A DNA stretch of 64,000 nt from Mangifera indica (lineage: Eukaryota; Streptophyta; Magnoliopsida; Sapindales; Anacardiaceae): NCBI RefSeq assembly GCF_011075055.1, contig NW_025401118.1, positions 124,001 through 188,000 on the forward strand, given 5' to 3'. Positions within the stretch are counted from its first letter, which is position 1; every line of letters begins with the position of its first letter. The notes under the pieces are model-generated. The model did not search any database and was not told the origin of the DNA. It saw only the letters and a list, made by a program, of their open reading frames with translations. Positions 44,037 to 57,619 of the stretch are shown here, piece by piece. The translations under genes and the position numbers were made by a program.

Positions 44037-45171
44037 TTTATATTAGAATAAGTCCTTTGACTAAAAAAATTATATAAAATTATTTATATAAATTGATATG
44101 ATAATATCTTATTTAGTGATTTTGAAGTAAGAGAAAAAACTTAATTATAAGTTTTCATTATAATTTATATAGATAAATTTATACAATTTATTTATATACA
44201 TAATTTTATTCTCAAAAGAGAAGATTTTTGTAGTAAAATAATAATCTAATCTGTCCTTTATGACAAAATATCGAGAAGCACAAGTTGGCCTTCAGCCCTT
44301 AGAATTCGCACAAGTCAACTAAGATGGCTGCCATCAACAGGCTTCACCTCTCCCTTCTCTTCCTATCGTTCTCTCCTCTCTCCACTGCAGCCGCCGCTAG
44401 TGGGGTCAGCCCTAGCCGTGATTCCCAATACCTTGAGGCGGAGCTTCTCTGTAAACAGACGTACGGCTTCATGCCCTGCTCAACATCGGCATTGGGGAAC
44501 TTGTTTTTTCTTATCGTTTATGGATACCTCATTTTCGTGGCATCCAAGTGTGTTTTTGACGGGAGTGAGATGTTGAAGATTCTTGGTCCCAGCCGTTTTG
44601 GAAAAATTGTTCTTCCCAAGCTTGACGTGTTTCCCAGCACCATAATTGGTAAAATCTCTTGCTTGACTAACCTGTTTGGATTTTGTGCTGAGTGGTATTG
44701 TGCTTGAGAATGACGCGTACATATTCCTGTATAAATAATGGTATTATTAAATATTATTTTATTTTAAATTTAAAATTGATATAAAATTTAATAAATTTGT
44801 ATTTATTATTTATATATAATTTTATTCCTTTATGATTAATAGTTAGATTTTTGTAATTTTATCCTCTATTTTGAGTTTTATGGTCCTGATCAGGTGTGAG
44901 GCTATTGAAAACATAGGAATCACACTTTTTTTTTGGTCTAAGTCATAACTTAAAAAAAAAAAATTAAAAGGAAAATATGATACATTATAGAAGACTAAAC
45001 ATGATCAACTTTCAAAATTAAACATGATAAACAAATAATATTTACAAATTTATGTATAAATAATAACATGTTATCATATGATATACTATTGTTTTATATT
45101 TAATTTAAAATTATTCAATCACATGGTAATATATCATTATTTGTATATAAATTTATGTATATAGTTTTATA

Positions 45172-45545
45172 GCCAAATGACTATTTTCCATCCAGGGTTT
45201 GGTACAAACTCAATTTTCCATCCGTTAACTATTGAAAATCTAAATATCTATTTTTCTGTTAAATTTTACTGTTATTTTTAGAACTAAAATCATCATTTAA
45301 TAAAAATATTTGAAAAAAAATTATAAATTTATCACATTTTTCCTCCCAAGTTTAAAAACTAACAATTTTTCCCTCATCTTTCTCTCACCCAAAGTTTGAA
45401 AAATAACTATTTCTCCCTTAGGATTTGCAATTTCTCCCTTGCCACTTCTTCAATGACAGGAGTTGGCCAATCTCTACCTTCTTATCTCCTGAACAAGGAC
45501 GAATTGTCGACCGATATAAGGTCGGTGAGGATCCATGCGACACAC
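45172..45545. repeat. Truncated MULE-type left end in intron 1 of NCL-D
   Basis: Starts AGCCAAATGACTATTTTCCA and continues CCATCCGTTAACTATTGAAA, matching the left ends of the 7100/51198 group, then AT-rich sequence and a short GC-richer piece. No right terminus; it abuts the hAT fragment at 45546. Confidence 0.55.
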
Positions 45546-46140
45546 AAATTTGTTATCTTCACAACTAGCAACACTAGACTAATCAATAACAACCAAGGCT
45601 TGAGAGGAACTCGAAGCTTCATCTTCTTATATTTGCATACTTGAAGAAACTTGCTTATAAAATTCAAACATAAGTTCTAGCACATTTATTAAGTACCCAA
45701 ATAGTATCTCAACTTTCTGCATTAACTTCTCACTCATGAAAATCTTCATGCAATTTGTAGCCACCATGAACCACCAAATACGATTCCATAATGGTTGCAT
45801 TGCTTTAATATAAACTCTAAAATCTTGTATTTGTACCAATGAAAATGGTTGCTCATCAACAATTATCATCTTAGCAAGTATACTCCTAGATTTTTTTACT
45901 AAATTTCCAAGTGTCTAAATTTATTACCCTCTTCTTCTCCTTTGTTAGCGGTCTTAACAAGAGCGAGATTTTTGTAACCTTTTCCTTTGTTCTGAGATTT
46001 ATGGTGCAAACTCTTGAGAGAGTGGTGGTCAACCTCCAGCAGTACAAGACTTTGAACTCTCTTTTCTTTAATTATTTCATTTAAATATATGAAAAATGTG
46101 ATGAAATAAAAAATATTTATGGTGCAATTGAACAAAAAAA
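45546..46140 (-). pseudogene. hAT-type transposase fragment in intron 1 of NCL-D
   Basis: Minus-strand frames give MIIVDEQPFSLVQIQDFRVY and IKAMQPLWNRI (45869-45780), the conserved entry to the catalytic region of plant hAT (Ac/Daysleeper-like) transposases. Further along they give MKIFMSEKLMQKVEILFGYL and ELMFEFYKQVSSS (45740-45627). These two pieces are out of their normal spacing, with the domain between them deleted. A third frame near 45900-46135 is not recognised. The 3' piece is repeated at 29985-30195. Confidence 0.6.
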
Positions 46141-49100
46141 ATAAATGTATATTTATTGTAATACTAAGTTAGCAATATAAAATTATTTCACAATTTATCA
46201 TTACTAAAACATCATAACATAAAAACTATATATATAAACAATGTGTACAATTTTATATACAAACAATGACATGTCTTTCATGTAATTGAGTGATTTTAAA
46301 ATAGAGACAAAATAACACTCAATCACATAATGACATATCATCGTTTATGCATACAATGTTATTCATATATACATATATAGGGTAATTAACATATACACCC
46401 GTCTGGAAACTCAAAAAATTGAACTTCAATGTCAACCTCCTCCTTTTTAATACTGATAAGGATACGTTAGACTTTGTACATGGCATCAAGTAGTAGAAAT
46501 ATTTGATGTGGAATGTTAGTGCATATTTAGCTGAGAAATCTCAAAAAAAAAAAAATTATGATTAATCTTTTGATTCCATATGATCAATTCTCTTGCTTGT
46601 TACAGCTTCTGGACTCTGAAAAAAAGGAAATATCTCAACGTCAGATATCAGTAGGACTGGGATTACTAGCCAGCTCAAGTATTGTAGGTGCCCTTTTTAA
46701 TATTATTCTTTTCAAATATTGCATTTTTACCTGGTGATTGATGTGTTGATTGCATCTGATTAATTCTCTTGTTTTTTACAGTGTCTGGACTTTCTTGAAC
46801 TAAGGAATCTGCTCAAAGTCAGGTCTCGGTGGGAATGGGATTGCTGGCTGGATCAACTGTCATGCTTCTTACTGTAATATGGGGATCCTGTATTGTAGTT
46901 GGAAAATGTGACATTGAGCATTCAGTTGCTAAAGATGGTCAAAATACAAAAGGACATAGCTTAACTGGTATGCAAGTCTACTCAGAATTGTCTTTTACTG
47001 ATGGACTGAATAACTGATCTAGTTTGGATTAAGCAGTTAACTTGGAATATGCCAAGGCAGTAGCATGTTTGAATTATATTTCTTATTTGTAGAAGACTTA
47101 CCTCAAAGTTTGGTCTAGTCTAAGGGTTTCTATTAAAATTATAGAAACCCTTTATGTTGTAGAAGCTATGAGCCTGCAATGCAGTAGCTACAGAGTGGAA
47201 GAGAAGGATGGGGTAGGGAGTGGAAAGAGAGATGAAATTTAAGACATAATCAGTGCGTTATAGCTATTTATGAGGATTTGTGGAGTGGCTGATGAACATG
47301 CACCTAGAAAAAACAGATGAATTTGGAATTTAATCTGTATCTGTATAGGAAAAGCCACATCTATTTATAACGCAGAAATTGAATGATAGTTGCTTAAAAT
47401 TAATTTAATTTTCATGAGCAAGATAGATCCTATGTACACGCATTTTGGACTGAAACATTACATTGACTATATCTTCATGTACATTTGATTTAAGCAACAA
47501 GAGACGATAGTTATTTTTTCAAGGAAAGAAACTAGGTCCCAATGGCTGTAAAACCCTCTTACTCTATATAGGTTCAGAGAGTAAGGACCGGTAATGGTGG
47601 TCATGGTGCTTAGGGTGAGTTAGTTTCAATTTTCATGGGGAAATCAGACTTAATATAACTATGCCTGCTGCTTTATTTTAAGTGTGGAGATTTTTTTATT
47701 AAATTCCATTGACGATTTTCTAAATTGAAAAAAGAAATTCTCTTTGATTGCAGAAACCGGTGTTAGTACGGATATTTAGACTTGCTATACTGCAAGGATA
47801 ATGGCTATATCTGTCATCCCATTTATTGTTGTTCAAATACCACAGATACTTCATTCAACTTCAGGAAGAAACTTAGCTGTTTTGATTGCTCTAATTGTAT
47901 CTGTATTGATGTTCATTGCTTATTGCCTTTATCAGGTAACCATTCTTTTATGCAACAATTATAGCATCCTGTGAATTCTTTGATACCTGTGGCAAATTCC
48001 ACGAGTCCATCTCATGTAAGCACTAATGATATTGTGGCACACCAATCTTTTTGTTGACATGGTGAAAATTCTGTGAGGATATATTATTTGGTTCTTGTAA
48101 TAACTTGTTAGAAAGATTAAATTAATCAAGCGAATCTCATCTTAAAAGGCCATATAAGTGAAGCTTTCTTCCGTGGTGTAAATACAAATCTTGAGAATCT
48201 GTTTTTCTTGATCTAGGAGAAATGAGTTATGAAGGCGTCAACATGTTGATAGCTGGAGGACATTTTCTTCTTTCATTGCCTTATCAGTAGTTGTTCCTTT
48301 TAAAACCCTATTTAGCAGCATTGTTTCTGACCTTAGTGTTAAATGCTAGTGTCTTGAATGGTATATTAAGATGGTTTGGTATCTTCCATATACATAGCTA
48401 GTAAGATCTTTCCTCTATCTTTAACCTTTTTTCTATTTTGCTGGATACTGCTTTTAACAAATTTTCTATGTATTTACTGATGCTCGACTTCCCTTTCATT
48501 CATGTCATTTAGGTCTCTCAGCCCTGGATTCAGAGGCGGCGTATTGCTTATGCATGGCACAGGCGTGTGACATCAAGAATTATGAAACATCCGAGTCGGC
48601 ATGCTGTGGGAAGGCTCTTGAATGATAGAGGAAAACCCAACAAAGAAGTTTTAAAAAATCTTTTTTTTTTTTTTAACTCAAAAACTGATCCCCTTACCCA
48701 TTCACTTTTCTCCCATGACAATAGAATAAGATAAATGTTTTTTTCAATTAATAATTCCTGCCACTCATAATATATTCTTGTTAGCACTGACTTCTTATGA
48801 CAGACTGTTTGATTCGATTGATGAGAACAAAGATGGACAACTTTCAGTCAGTGAATTCAAAGCACTGATCATGGGAATTAAGTTTGACGAGATAAACTTG
48901 GATAAGGATAATGCTGCTGACAAGTTACTAAAAGACATGAGACAAATCTGGACAATCAAATTGATTCAGATGAATTCATCAAAGCTATAGAAAAATGGCT
49001 CAATGAAGTACTTCGAGGAAATAGATGTGGTGATCCTGGTTCTGAGTCAGCAAAACTTATATGTGACTTTTACGAGGTAAGGTTGCACAATATAACCCTG

Positions 49101-49802
49101 CATCTAGGTCCAGGATGGCTTATTGCTATAACATTGTGACATATTGCCTATCATGTTCAGAAAACAAAGAGGAAGCATGATTTGTTGGGAGAGGAAGAGG
49201 AAAATTTCAACGTTGTTAAAAACCCGCAGTTGATCTACTTGAAAGCAGTATCAAAGTTGTTTTTTGGAACCATTATTGCTGCTGCATTCGTTCATCCTCT
49301 AGTGGATGCTATCACTAACTTTTCCAATGCAACAAGTGTCCCTCCATTCTTTGTTTCATTCATTGCACTACCTATGGCAACTAAGTTTAGTGTATGGTAC
49401 AATTGCTCATTTATGCCAGCCAGAAGAGGAGGAGAACCGCCTCATCAACATTTATCGAAGTTTGTTACTCATTTCTATCTATTTTTCCATATGCAACTTG
49501 AGGTAATTAAAGGGTCTTATATTATTTTGCTTTCCTGATGTTGTCTGCTGCAGTTATACACAACTGTGTTAACGGATAATGTGATTTATCTATCAGTTTT
49601 CTTAGCTATCGTCTACATTAGAGGATTGAGTTGGGATTATTCAGCAGAAGTGTTGGCTATTGCTGTTGTATGCATTCTGGTGGGTGGCTTTGCCAGTTTT
49701 CGTACCACTTTCCCCCTTTGGACTTGTTTACTTGCGTACATGCTTTATCCTTTATGCTTGGCACTGGTTTATGTTCTTCATTACGTCTTAGGTTGGGCAT
49801 AG

Positions 49803-51197
49803 TTAAGAAGATGCATTACATTTGTGAAAATATCGTTTTAGATTTTAATGCAAATATGCATTTTTTTATGATGAAGCTATTTTTTTAATCAAACGGTGCC
49901 GTTTTACTAATATAAAACGGTGTCATTTCTCTTATGTAAACAATTTCGGTTAAGTAGATCAATTAGCAAGCAGTTTACACATCCATTTTTATTTTTCTTA
50001 TTTAGGGAAATCTATAAATCTTAAAAATGAAAATTTTAATTTTGTGAAAAAATAAAAATTGTGAAGCCTTACCTAATTCACCTAAAATAATAGGAGTAAA
50101 AAAAATATATTAAATCGGCAATTAATCGCACGGACCAGGGCGTTGTGACTCCAGCAAAATCTTCATCAGCTGAAATGGAGCGGAGCCCGTAAAAGCAGAG
50201 CCGTCTAAGCCCTTACCATTTTCTTTATTCAACGTTCATATCGCACAGAGTCTCGTCTTGGAAGCCTGAAAAAAAAATATCTGTGATGAAACGATCGAAA
50301 TCGGAAGGTGCTGGGTACAGCTGGTGATCCAGAAATTGCATTTGCATTGAATTTTAGGGTAATTTCATTTGGTCAACAAATTGCAGTGCCCAGGCCACCT
50401 GTGGTGTGAAACTGGGTCTCCCTTCTCCTCACATCAATCTCTTAATTTTTTTTTTTGGTAAGTGCCAAACTCTTATTTGAATTTTATTTCTGAAATAAAA
50501 CCCAATGCGTATCGTTCTTCAATTTTCTGAAGAATGTGAATGGGTTTAGTTGTTTAGGGTTGCTTGGTAACCTGGGTTTCGTGTGCTGGAAATTTTTTTC
50601 AGAAATTTTGCACTAAAAGCCACTTAAGCTTAAGTCACTGCTTTATTGTTCGATCAGTTTAATCAACCGGTCTACTCTGATTATTAAATTTAAAACCACA
50701 TAATCAAAATCATTTTATTTATATATCTATTTATACACATAATTTTATTATAATTCAGATACCTCATCTATTTATGTGTTAAAAAGATTATAAATATAAT
50801 TTTAATATTTTTATTAAATTTTTATAATAAAAATATTTTTATTTTTAATTAAAACACAAATAATATAAAAAATATTTAAAAATATATATAAACAATAAGA
50901 TCACATTAAAAAAAAAAAAAAGTAATTTGCCCTGGAAAGTGGTGGGCTTTGCAAGAATTAGATGAAATACTGAATTACGTAGGTGCCAAGCCAACTACTC
51001 CCAACGACTTTCAAATCACGGCGAAATTATCTCCTCGCAAAGGAATTAGAATTATAGCACATCATGAGTAGCATCGGTTAAGTTACCACGAAAGTAGATT
51101 TATCCAGGAGCCGCATGTTTAGTCAAATCTTGCAAAGGGAACTGGATTAATTTAAGGTATCTAATTGACTATAATACCTTGATTATGGTAATCATTT
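49803..51197. other. Spacer after NCL-D
   Basis: To about 50280 it matches the DNA after NCL-A. It then has about 300 bp not seen there (GTGCTGGGTACAGCTGGTGA), and a block at 50640-51000 repeated at 57370-57740. No gene supported. Confidence 0.55.
50640..51000. repeat. Direct repeat flanking the 6.2-kb MULE, left copy
   Basis: Contains CATAATCAAAATCATTTTAT, AACAATAAGATCACA, GGAAAGTGGTGGGCTTTGCA and GCAAGAATTAGATGAAATAC, all present in the same order at 57395-57700. The right copy carries a long TA run instead of part of the AT-rich middle. Confidence 0.8.
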
Positions 51198-52898
51198 GGC
51201 CAAACAACTATGTCCCACCCAAGGTTTGCCGTTTTCTCAAATATCCACCCTTTAACTATGAAAATACCAAAAGTCCACCCACCAGCGGTTAACTTTAACA
51301 CTTTCTGTTAGGAAAAAAGGTAATATGGCAAATCTGGTTATCCATTTTAAAATCAATATAAACGATCTTTAAAAAAAAAAATCTGCAACATTTAATACTG
51401 TAGGGGACGCGTGCACACGCAACGCATAGACAGCTGACACGTGGCGTTGTCATTTTCCAGGCAGAATGATTATTCGGCGATTCACGGTTTTCAAATCTTT
51501 GTGGTTGGCGTGGCAGTACGTAAGGAAGACACCTGTCGAAAACAGGACAAAATCGAACGCACATAAAATGAATCAGCCGCCGAATATTGTACGCTCAAAG
51601 GACGTGCTGCAATCGGTATTAAATACAGTATGATTATTTTGAAATCAACGGTAGGAATTTTTGGGGCACAAATCGACGACAATGGATTAGTCTAGGGAAA
51701 GTGAACGAATAAACATGCGACACGTGAGCGGTCGTTGTGTCATTTCACTCCAATTTGAAAAAAGATTTTTCTCTTTCACCAACGAACGAGCAACACCTGT
51801 TCAGCCAACGTCAGAATTCAAATTTGAACAAAACCAAGGCAACACCCTTTAGCCTTCATTCTTTCGTTCGACATTCCATTCGCGTTAGTCTTTCGGCTGC
51901 CTTGTTTTATTGTACTCCAGTGTGATCAACGGTAAACCTTTAACGGTGACGACAAAGACGACCACGACAAGACATCGTTCGATGTTACCAAGGGTGGACG
52001 AAGTAGTGTAGTACCAACGAAGATGAGAAGGTACAACCTGTTTGGCTGGGTACAGCTTCGTTGATCACCAACAATTCCAACGACAAGCATAGTGGCTTTT
52101 TGTGGTGAGTTAAACAGCAACAACGAGAAAGTGTGCTCTAAATGAGGCCTTCAGAAAATATTTTGTGTCGTTGAGGTTTAGTCTTTCGGATACCTTGTAT
52201 ATCGATGTTGTCGAGTACTATAATAGTCTGTGTAATGTTAGAGTTAGCATTATATGTATATTTTGGGCACTATTATAGTTTGTGTTATGTTAGGGTTAGC
52301 ATTATATGTATATTTTAGGGCAAGGCAAAAAAAAAAATTAACGTGGGGGTTTTGCATGTGCACTGTTTACGTAAGTTTCTGTGTATGATTTCTATTTTCA
52401 TGAGTTTTCAGTTCTGTGTGTGAATATTATGAAGCTAAAGTTTGTAACAGATTTTGGTTTTTTAGGGTATTTGGGTGTTATAATGGTCTTTGTAATGTTA
52501 GGGTTATGCATTATATGTATATTTGAGTGTAAAAAAAAAATTAACGTAGGGGTTTTGCATGTGTACTGTTAACATATCATTTAGGGTTGAGTTATATTTT
52601 GGTGGGCATTCAATTATGTGTATGAGTATTAACTGCTTTTGTTGGGCTTGTGTATGAGTATTTTCGGTTACGTTGAGTTCTATGTATGAGTTATATGTTC
52701 AATTTCTGTGTATGAGTTAGGGCATGATCAGTTTCTGTTTTTAAGTATTATGTTCAATTTCTGTGTATGAGTTAAGACATGATCAGTTTTTGTTTTTAAG
52801 TATTATGTATCAGTTTCTGTGTATGAGTTAGGGCATGATCAGTTTTTGTTTCATAATGTAACATACTGTTTTTAAGTATTCATCTGTGATATTGGTAA

Positions 52899-53900
52899 CA
52901 TGTTGATCATCTCCTAGTATTGCATACTGCTATACCATGTTTCTGTGTATGAGGAGTGTTATTGTTGTGTCATTGGGTAAGATGCATCATTGTTACATAA
53001 GCTGGAAAACTCGAGAGTACAGTGCTACTGACGCGAAAGAAAAGGTTTGCTAAAACCTTATTTCTCTCTAGTGTAACAAGGTTTTGTAATAGTATTGCAA
53101 GTTGCAACAATGATTCAGCAATAATGTAGCATACTCTCTGTCAATGGATTACCCATTTGCTTGCTATTTTGAGTGCTTCTGCATGAGTGATATTCTTATG
53201 TGATATTGCATACATGTTGATCATCTTCTAGTGTTGCATACTGTCATGTCATGTTTCTATGTATGAGGAGTGTTGTTGTGTCATTGGGTAAAATGCATCA
53301 TTGTTACATAAGCTAGGAAACTCGAGAGTGCAGTGCTATTGGCGTTAAAAAGAAAGTTTGCTAAAACTTTATTTCTCTCTAGTGTAACAAGGTTGTGTAA
53401 CAGTGTTGCAAGTTGCAACAATGACTCAGCAATAATGTAACATACTCTCTATCAATGGATTACCCATTTGCTTGCTATTTTGAGTGCCTCTGTATGAGTG
53501 ATATTCTTCTATGATATTGGTAACATGTTGATCATCTCCTAATGTTGCATACTGCTATGTCATGTTTTTGTGTATGAGGGTGTTGTTGTATCATTAGATA
53601 AGATGCATCATTGTTACATAAGTTGGGAAACCCGATAATGCAATGCTACTGGCACGAAAGAGAAAGTTTGCTAAAACCTTATTTCTCTCTGATGTAACAA
53701 GGTTGTGTAACAGTGTTGCAAGTTGCAACAATGATTCAGAAATAATGTAGCATACTCTCTATCAATGGATTACCCATTTGCTTGTTGTTTTGAATGCCTC
53801 TGCATGAGTGATATTCTTCTATAATATTGCATACATGTTGATCATCTTCTAATGTTGCATACTGTCATGCCATGTTTCTTCTGTGATATTCTTCTGTGTG
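52899..53900. repeat. Tandem repeat inside the MULE, about 3.2 units of 311 bp
   Basis: ACATGTTGATCATCTYC recurs at 52899, 53212, 53523 and 53833 (spacing 313, 311, 310). Each unit also has GATGCATCATTGTTACATAA and TTGCAAGTTGCAACAATGA. It lies just upstream of the transposase region. Before it, 52140-52860 holds shorter repeats of TTTCTGTGTATGAGTTA. Confidence 0.92.
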
Positions 53901-54031
53901 ATTGGATAAGTTGCATCATTGTTACATAAGCTGAGAGACCACTTTCATTGTTCTAATTGTTAAGCAAAATCAGTCCACCTTCATTCTCAAATTAATTGTT
54001 ATTGTTTTAACTAATTCTTTGTTATGTTAGG

Positions 54032-56586
54032 ATGAGTTCTATAAAGTTGTTCACTATTAAATTTGAGCTTGTGGCATACCATCTGAAATAAGAAATGTTG
54101 ATCTAGAAGAGTATAGCTTAATTGTGTTCATCAAGGATATGAAACACTGTATTGCAAATGAAAATGAGGAGGTGCAACTTTATCCTGGTGAACAGATAAA
54201 AGTAGAAACTAGATCAGCTAATGGAGAGTATAATTACATAATTGACAATGATGAGGACATGATATATGTCTTTGAAGAGTATTATAAAGTAGGTCAACAA
54301 ATTATTCAAATGTATATTGAATTTATTCTAGTATAGAGTAGATCTTTTCCACCTCTATTACCTCCAGACAGTCAACCCAACACCCAACCAACAGATCCTA
54401 ACTCACCCAACACCTTCACAGTACCTATAACAACAAGCTTACCTGAAAGTTCTGATGAGGATGAAGTATTTACCCAACATGATGATGACTTTCATTGGAG
54501 TGATGCATCGCATGAAGATGAATATGTTGAGGATGATGAAGAGACACGGGGACTTAATTATGAATCTAACAATGGTGATGGGGAAAGTGATGAGGAAGAA
54601 GATTATGGTGCTAGCAGATTAGCTAGGCATATGAGGGGAACGACTTTTAAGAAAGGTACAGATGTGAAGATTTATTTTGAGGTTAGACATGTTTTCAAGA
54701 GTGTTGACCATTTCAGACGTGTGCTCAAAGATTACACGATCGATCGTGAGTTTGTTACCAAAAAAATATGCAATGAGAAGAGAAGAATAAAAGTTATGTA
54801 TAGATCTGAAAGCTACTCGTTCCATCTCTATGCAACTCTTATGGTAGATAGTCATTCTTATCAAATACGTTAGTATGAGCATACGCACACTTGCCTAAGG
54901 GTTCATGATAACCCAGATGCGAGTGCATCATGGATAGTAGATAAATTTGACAGGTTTATAAGGTCACAACAAGGGAGTAGCATTAAGCCTCTAGTTGCTC
55001 AATTGGATCAGGAGCATTTTTTACGAATAAATCATAGAAAATTGTATAGGGCTAAGAAAATTGTCACTGGTTTGTCAGCAAATGAGCATGCAGAGTCGTA
55101 TAACTGGCTGTTTAAATATTGTCATATTATGTTGATGACCAATGCAGGATCAAAAGCTGCCCTAAAGGTAATTAGGGATGAAATTCCCTCGACACCGCGT
55201 TTTCATAGCTTTTTTCTAAGTTTTGCTGCACAGAAGAAAGGCTTTTTAGAGGGTTGTCGTTGTTTCATAGAGGTTGATAGATGCCATCTGAAGGGGCATT
55301 TTGAGAGAGTCATGTTGTCTGTTGTAGCAATTGATGCGAATAGTGGGATATTCCCATTGGCAATCTATGTTTGTGAAGTAGAAAACAATGATTGTTGAGG
55401 TTATTTTCTAGGGATGTTGAAAGAATTCATGGAGGATGTCTTGCCTATCACTTTCATGAGTGATAGGCAAAATAGAATAATACATGCCTCGCAAACTTAG
55501 TGGCCTAATGCAAAGAGTCGATTTTATGTAAGACATGTATATGCGAATTTCAGGAAAACTTTCCCTAGGGTACACCTTCGAAATTTGTTTTGGGTTATTT
55601 CTAGAGCATCAAATAAAGTGGATTTTCATAAAACATTAAATAAAATGAAGGCAGTAGACAAAACAACTTATAAGTGGGTAATTGACAATGAGTTAGATCA
55701 ATGGTCTAGATTTGGCTTTGACACTGAAGCCAAATATGACCATATCACAAATAATATGTCTGAAACATTTAATAGTTGGCTTGAAAAAGATCGGGAGCTG
55801 CCTATTCCCAGTCTGTTAGAGTTGTATCGAAAAATAATAATGAAGAGACTTCATAGTAGGCTGAAGGCAGGTACTGAATGGGTTACTACACTGCCCCCAT
55901 TGGTTGTTAAAAAGTTAAACAGAAGTATTAAGACAGCTCGAAATGTCTCTATTGCATATGCTGGACTGCAAGAGTTCGAGGTGATTGATATGAATGATAT
56001 TCCAAGCAGAACATACACCTTGAATTTAGACAAAAAAATATGTGATTGTGGGATGTAGTAGCTGTTTGGGATTCCTTGCCAACATGCAATCTGTTCAATA
56101 TTGCACACGAATTTCCCCACCTTTGATGAGTTTGTAGATGACAGGTTACAAATTTCAGTATATATGAGAACATATGCTGAAATTATTCATCCTATTCCAG
56201 ATTAGAGAACCTGGTCAGAGGATTGTGAAGAGAAGCTACAGCCATCTGTTAGGCATGGCAAAGCTGACAGACCCAGAAAGGTTAGAAGGAAATACCCCAC
56301 TGAAGAGAGAAAGAGAAAACATGTGTCTACACTTAGGTGTAGTCACTACCATGAGTTGAGGCACAATAAAAGGTCCTGCCAACACAATCCAAACAATGCA
56401 AGAAGACCCAAAAAAAGGGTATTGCTTCTGTTTATATGATAATATTTTGTTTGCTGCTGTTTTATTAAACCTAATCATTTTTTTCCCTTGTATCAGAGAA
56501 TAATCCCAACCATGGAAAGCCAGTCAACTAAAAGTCAATTTGCTTCATCTTCTTCCTCACAGCATCCACAATCACAGATGCAATGA
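54032..56586 (+). pseudogene. MURA-like MULE transposase, broken by stops
   Basis: Reads from an N-terminal PB1-like part (about 54032-54330), through an acidic linker (SDEDEVFTQHDDDFHWSD), the MuDR DNA-binding part (VRHVFKSVDHFRRVLKDYTI), and the MULE DDE core: Asp in CFIEVDRCHLKGHF (55264-55305), Asp in ITFMSDRQN (55449-55475), Glu in ITNNMSETFNSWL (55744-55782). Then follow a SWIM zinc finger (CDCGM...GIPCQHAIC, about 56040-56090) and a Cys/His knuckle near 56330. At least seven stops or shifts lie between these blocks (for example at 54336, 54871, 55396, 55498, 56056, 56200). The catalytic residues are in place but no full protein can be made. Typical MuDR-family order and length (around 750-850 residues). 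Confidence 0.92.
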
Positions 56587-57369
56587 ATACTAAGGGTTTT
56601 GTTGGATATATGAAACTGAGGATTTTGAACTATATGGGAGGTGGATAATTACACCATATAAAGTTGTTGGGTTATGTAAATTTTTTGGATTATTGCTCAG
56701 TTTAATATTCTGTGCATGTAAATTTTTTGTATAGTTCAATGAAATATTCTGTTAATGCAAATTTTTTGGATAACTCAGTGAAATATTCTATGCATGTAAA
56801 TTTGTTGGATAACTCAGTGAAATGTTTTTTGCAGATCTATTTTCTGGATTAGTGCTCACTAAAGTATTTTGTGTTTAAGAGTGTTGATTTATGAATCTAA
56901 ATTGTCTGTAATTGCATGCATCCCAAAACACAGCTCTTTGCATTTCTAGGTTTCCAAACAGGCCAGTATTATCCTTTGCATTTTATTCCATCATAATCCA
57001 AGGCAGTTCTAAGCAAAAATCTGTAATTCAAACCCAAATACTGCATTGTTATCAGGCCATAGAAGTTACTGGTTAAATTTTGGAATATGAAAAATTGGTT
57101 ATTTAATTAAGAGGTCATTTTGGTCTTTTTATTTAAAGGTTTTTAGGTCATTTTAATAAAAAAGGTAATATAGTCTTTTGGCATGTAGGATATTTATGTC
57201 ATTTCAATTGAAAAGGGTAAAACAGTCATTTTAATCATTCTCTGACGGAAAGTGTTAAAGTTAACCACTGGTGGATGAGCTTTTGGTGTTTTCATAGTTA
57301 TAGGTGGATATTTAAGAAAACGGCAAACCTTGGGTGGGAAATAGTCATTTGGCCTAATTATTTTATTAT

Positions 57370-57571
57370 ATTACAGACTTATTGGTTTATGGTCCGATTA
57401 TTAAAATCACATAATCAAAATCATTTTATTTATATATTTATTTATACACATAATTTTATTGTAATTTAAACCACTCTTCTAACTATGTATTAAAATATAA
57501 TCTTAATTTTGTTATCATTTCAATATTTTTAATTAAATTTTTATGAGAAAAATATTTTTATTTTTAATTAA

Positions 57572-57619
<48 letters not shown>

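Larger units (their letters stand above)
44324..49802 (+). pseudogene. NCL-type exchanger-like pseudogene (copy D) with EF-hands
   Basis: All eight exons of the A structure are present: 44324-44648, 46606 on, 46782-46967, 47754-47935, 48513-48658, 48804-49076, 49161-49459, 49554-49802. Exon 1 is open (MAAINRLHLSLLFLSF...). Damage: exon 2 is two bases short; exon 3 has TGA for Gly (SGLS*TK); exon 4 has TAG for Trp (TDI*TC); the exon-5 donor GT is lost; exon 6 lacks one base inside the second EF-hand (DMRQIW instead of DMETNL); and exon 7 is shifted after MATKFS. The first EF-hand DENKDGQLSVSE is still intact. From intron 4 to beyond the stop it is far closer to A than its 5' half is. Not functional as a full protein. 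Confidence 0.92.
51198..57354 (+). mobile_element. Mutator-like element with transposase remains, 6157 bp
   Basis: Terminal inverted repeats of about 112 bp (51198-51310 and 57243-57354) start GGCCAAACAACTATGTCCCA; the right end complements to GGCCAAATGACTATTTCCCA. Flanks TAATCATTT (51189-51197) and TAATTATTT (57355-57363) form a 9-bp target duplication with one mismatch. The interior carries a 311-bp tandem repeat and a MURA-like transposase region on the + strand. It is the coding counterpart of the foldback element at 7100 and the truncated ends at 1, 5453 and 45172. Confidence 0.92.
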
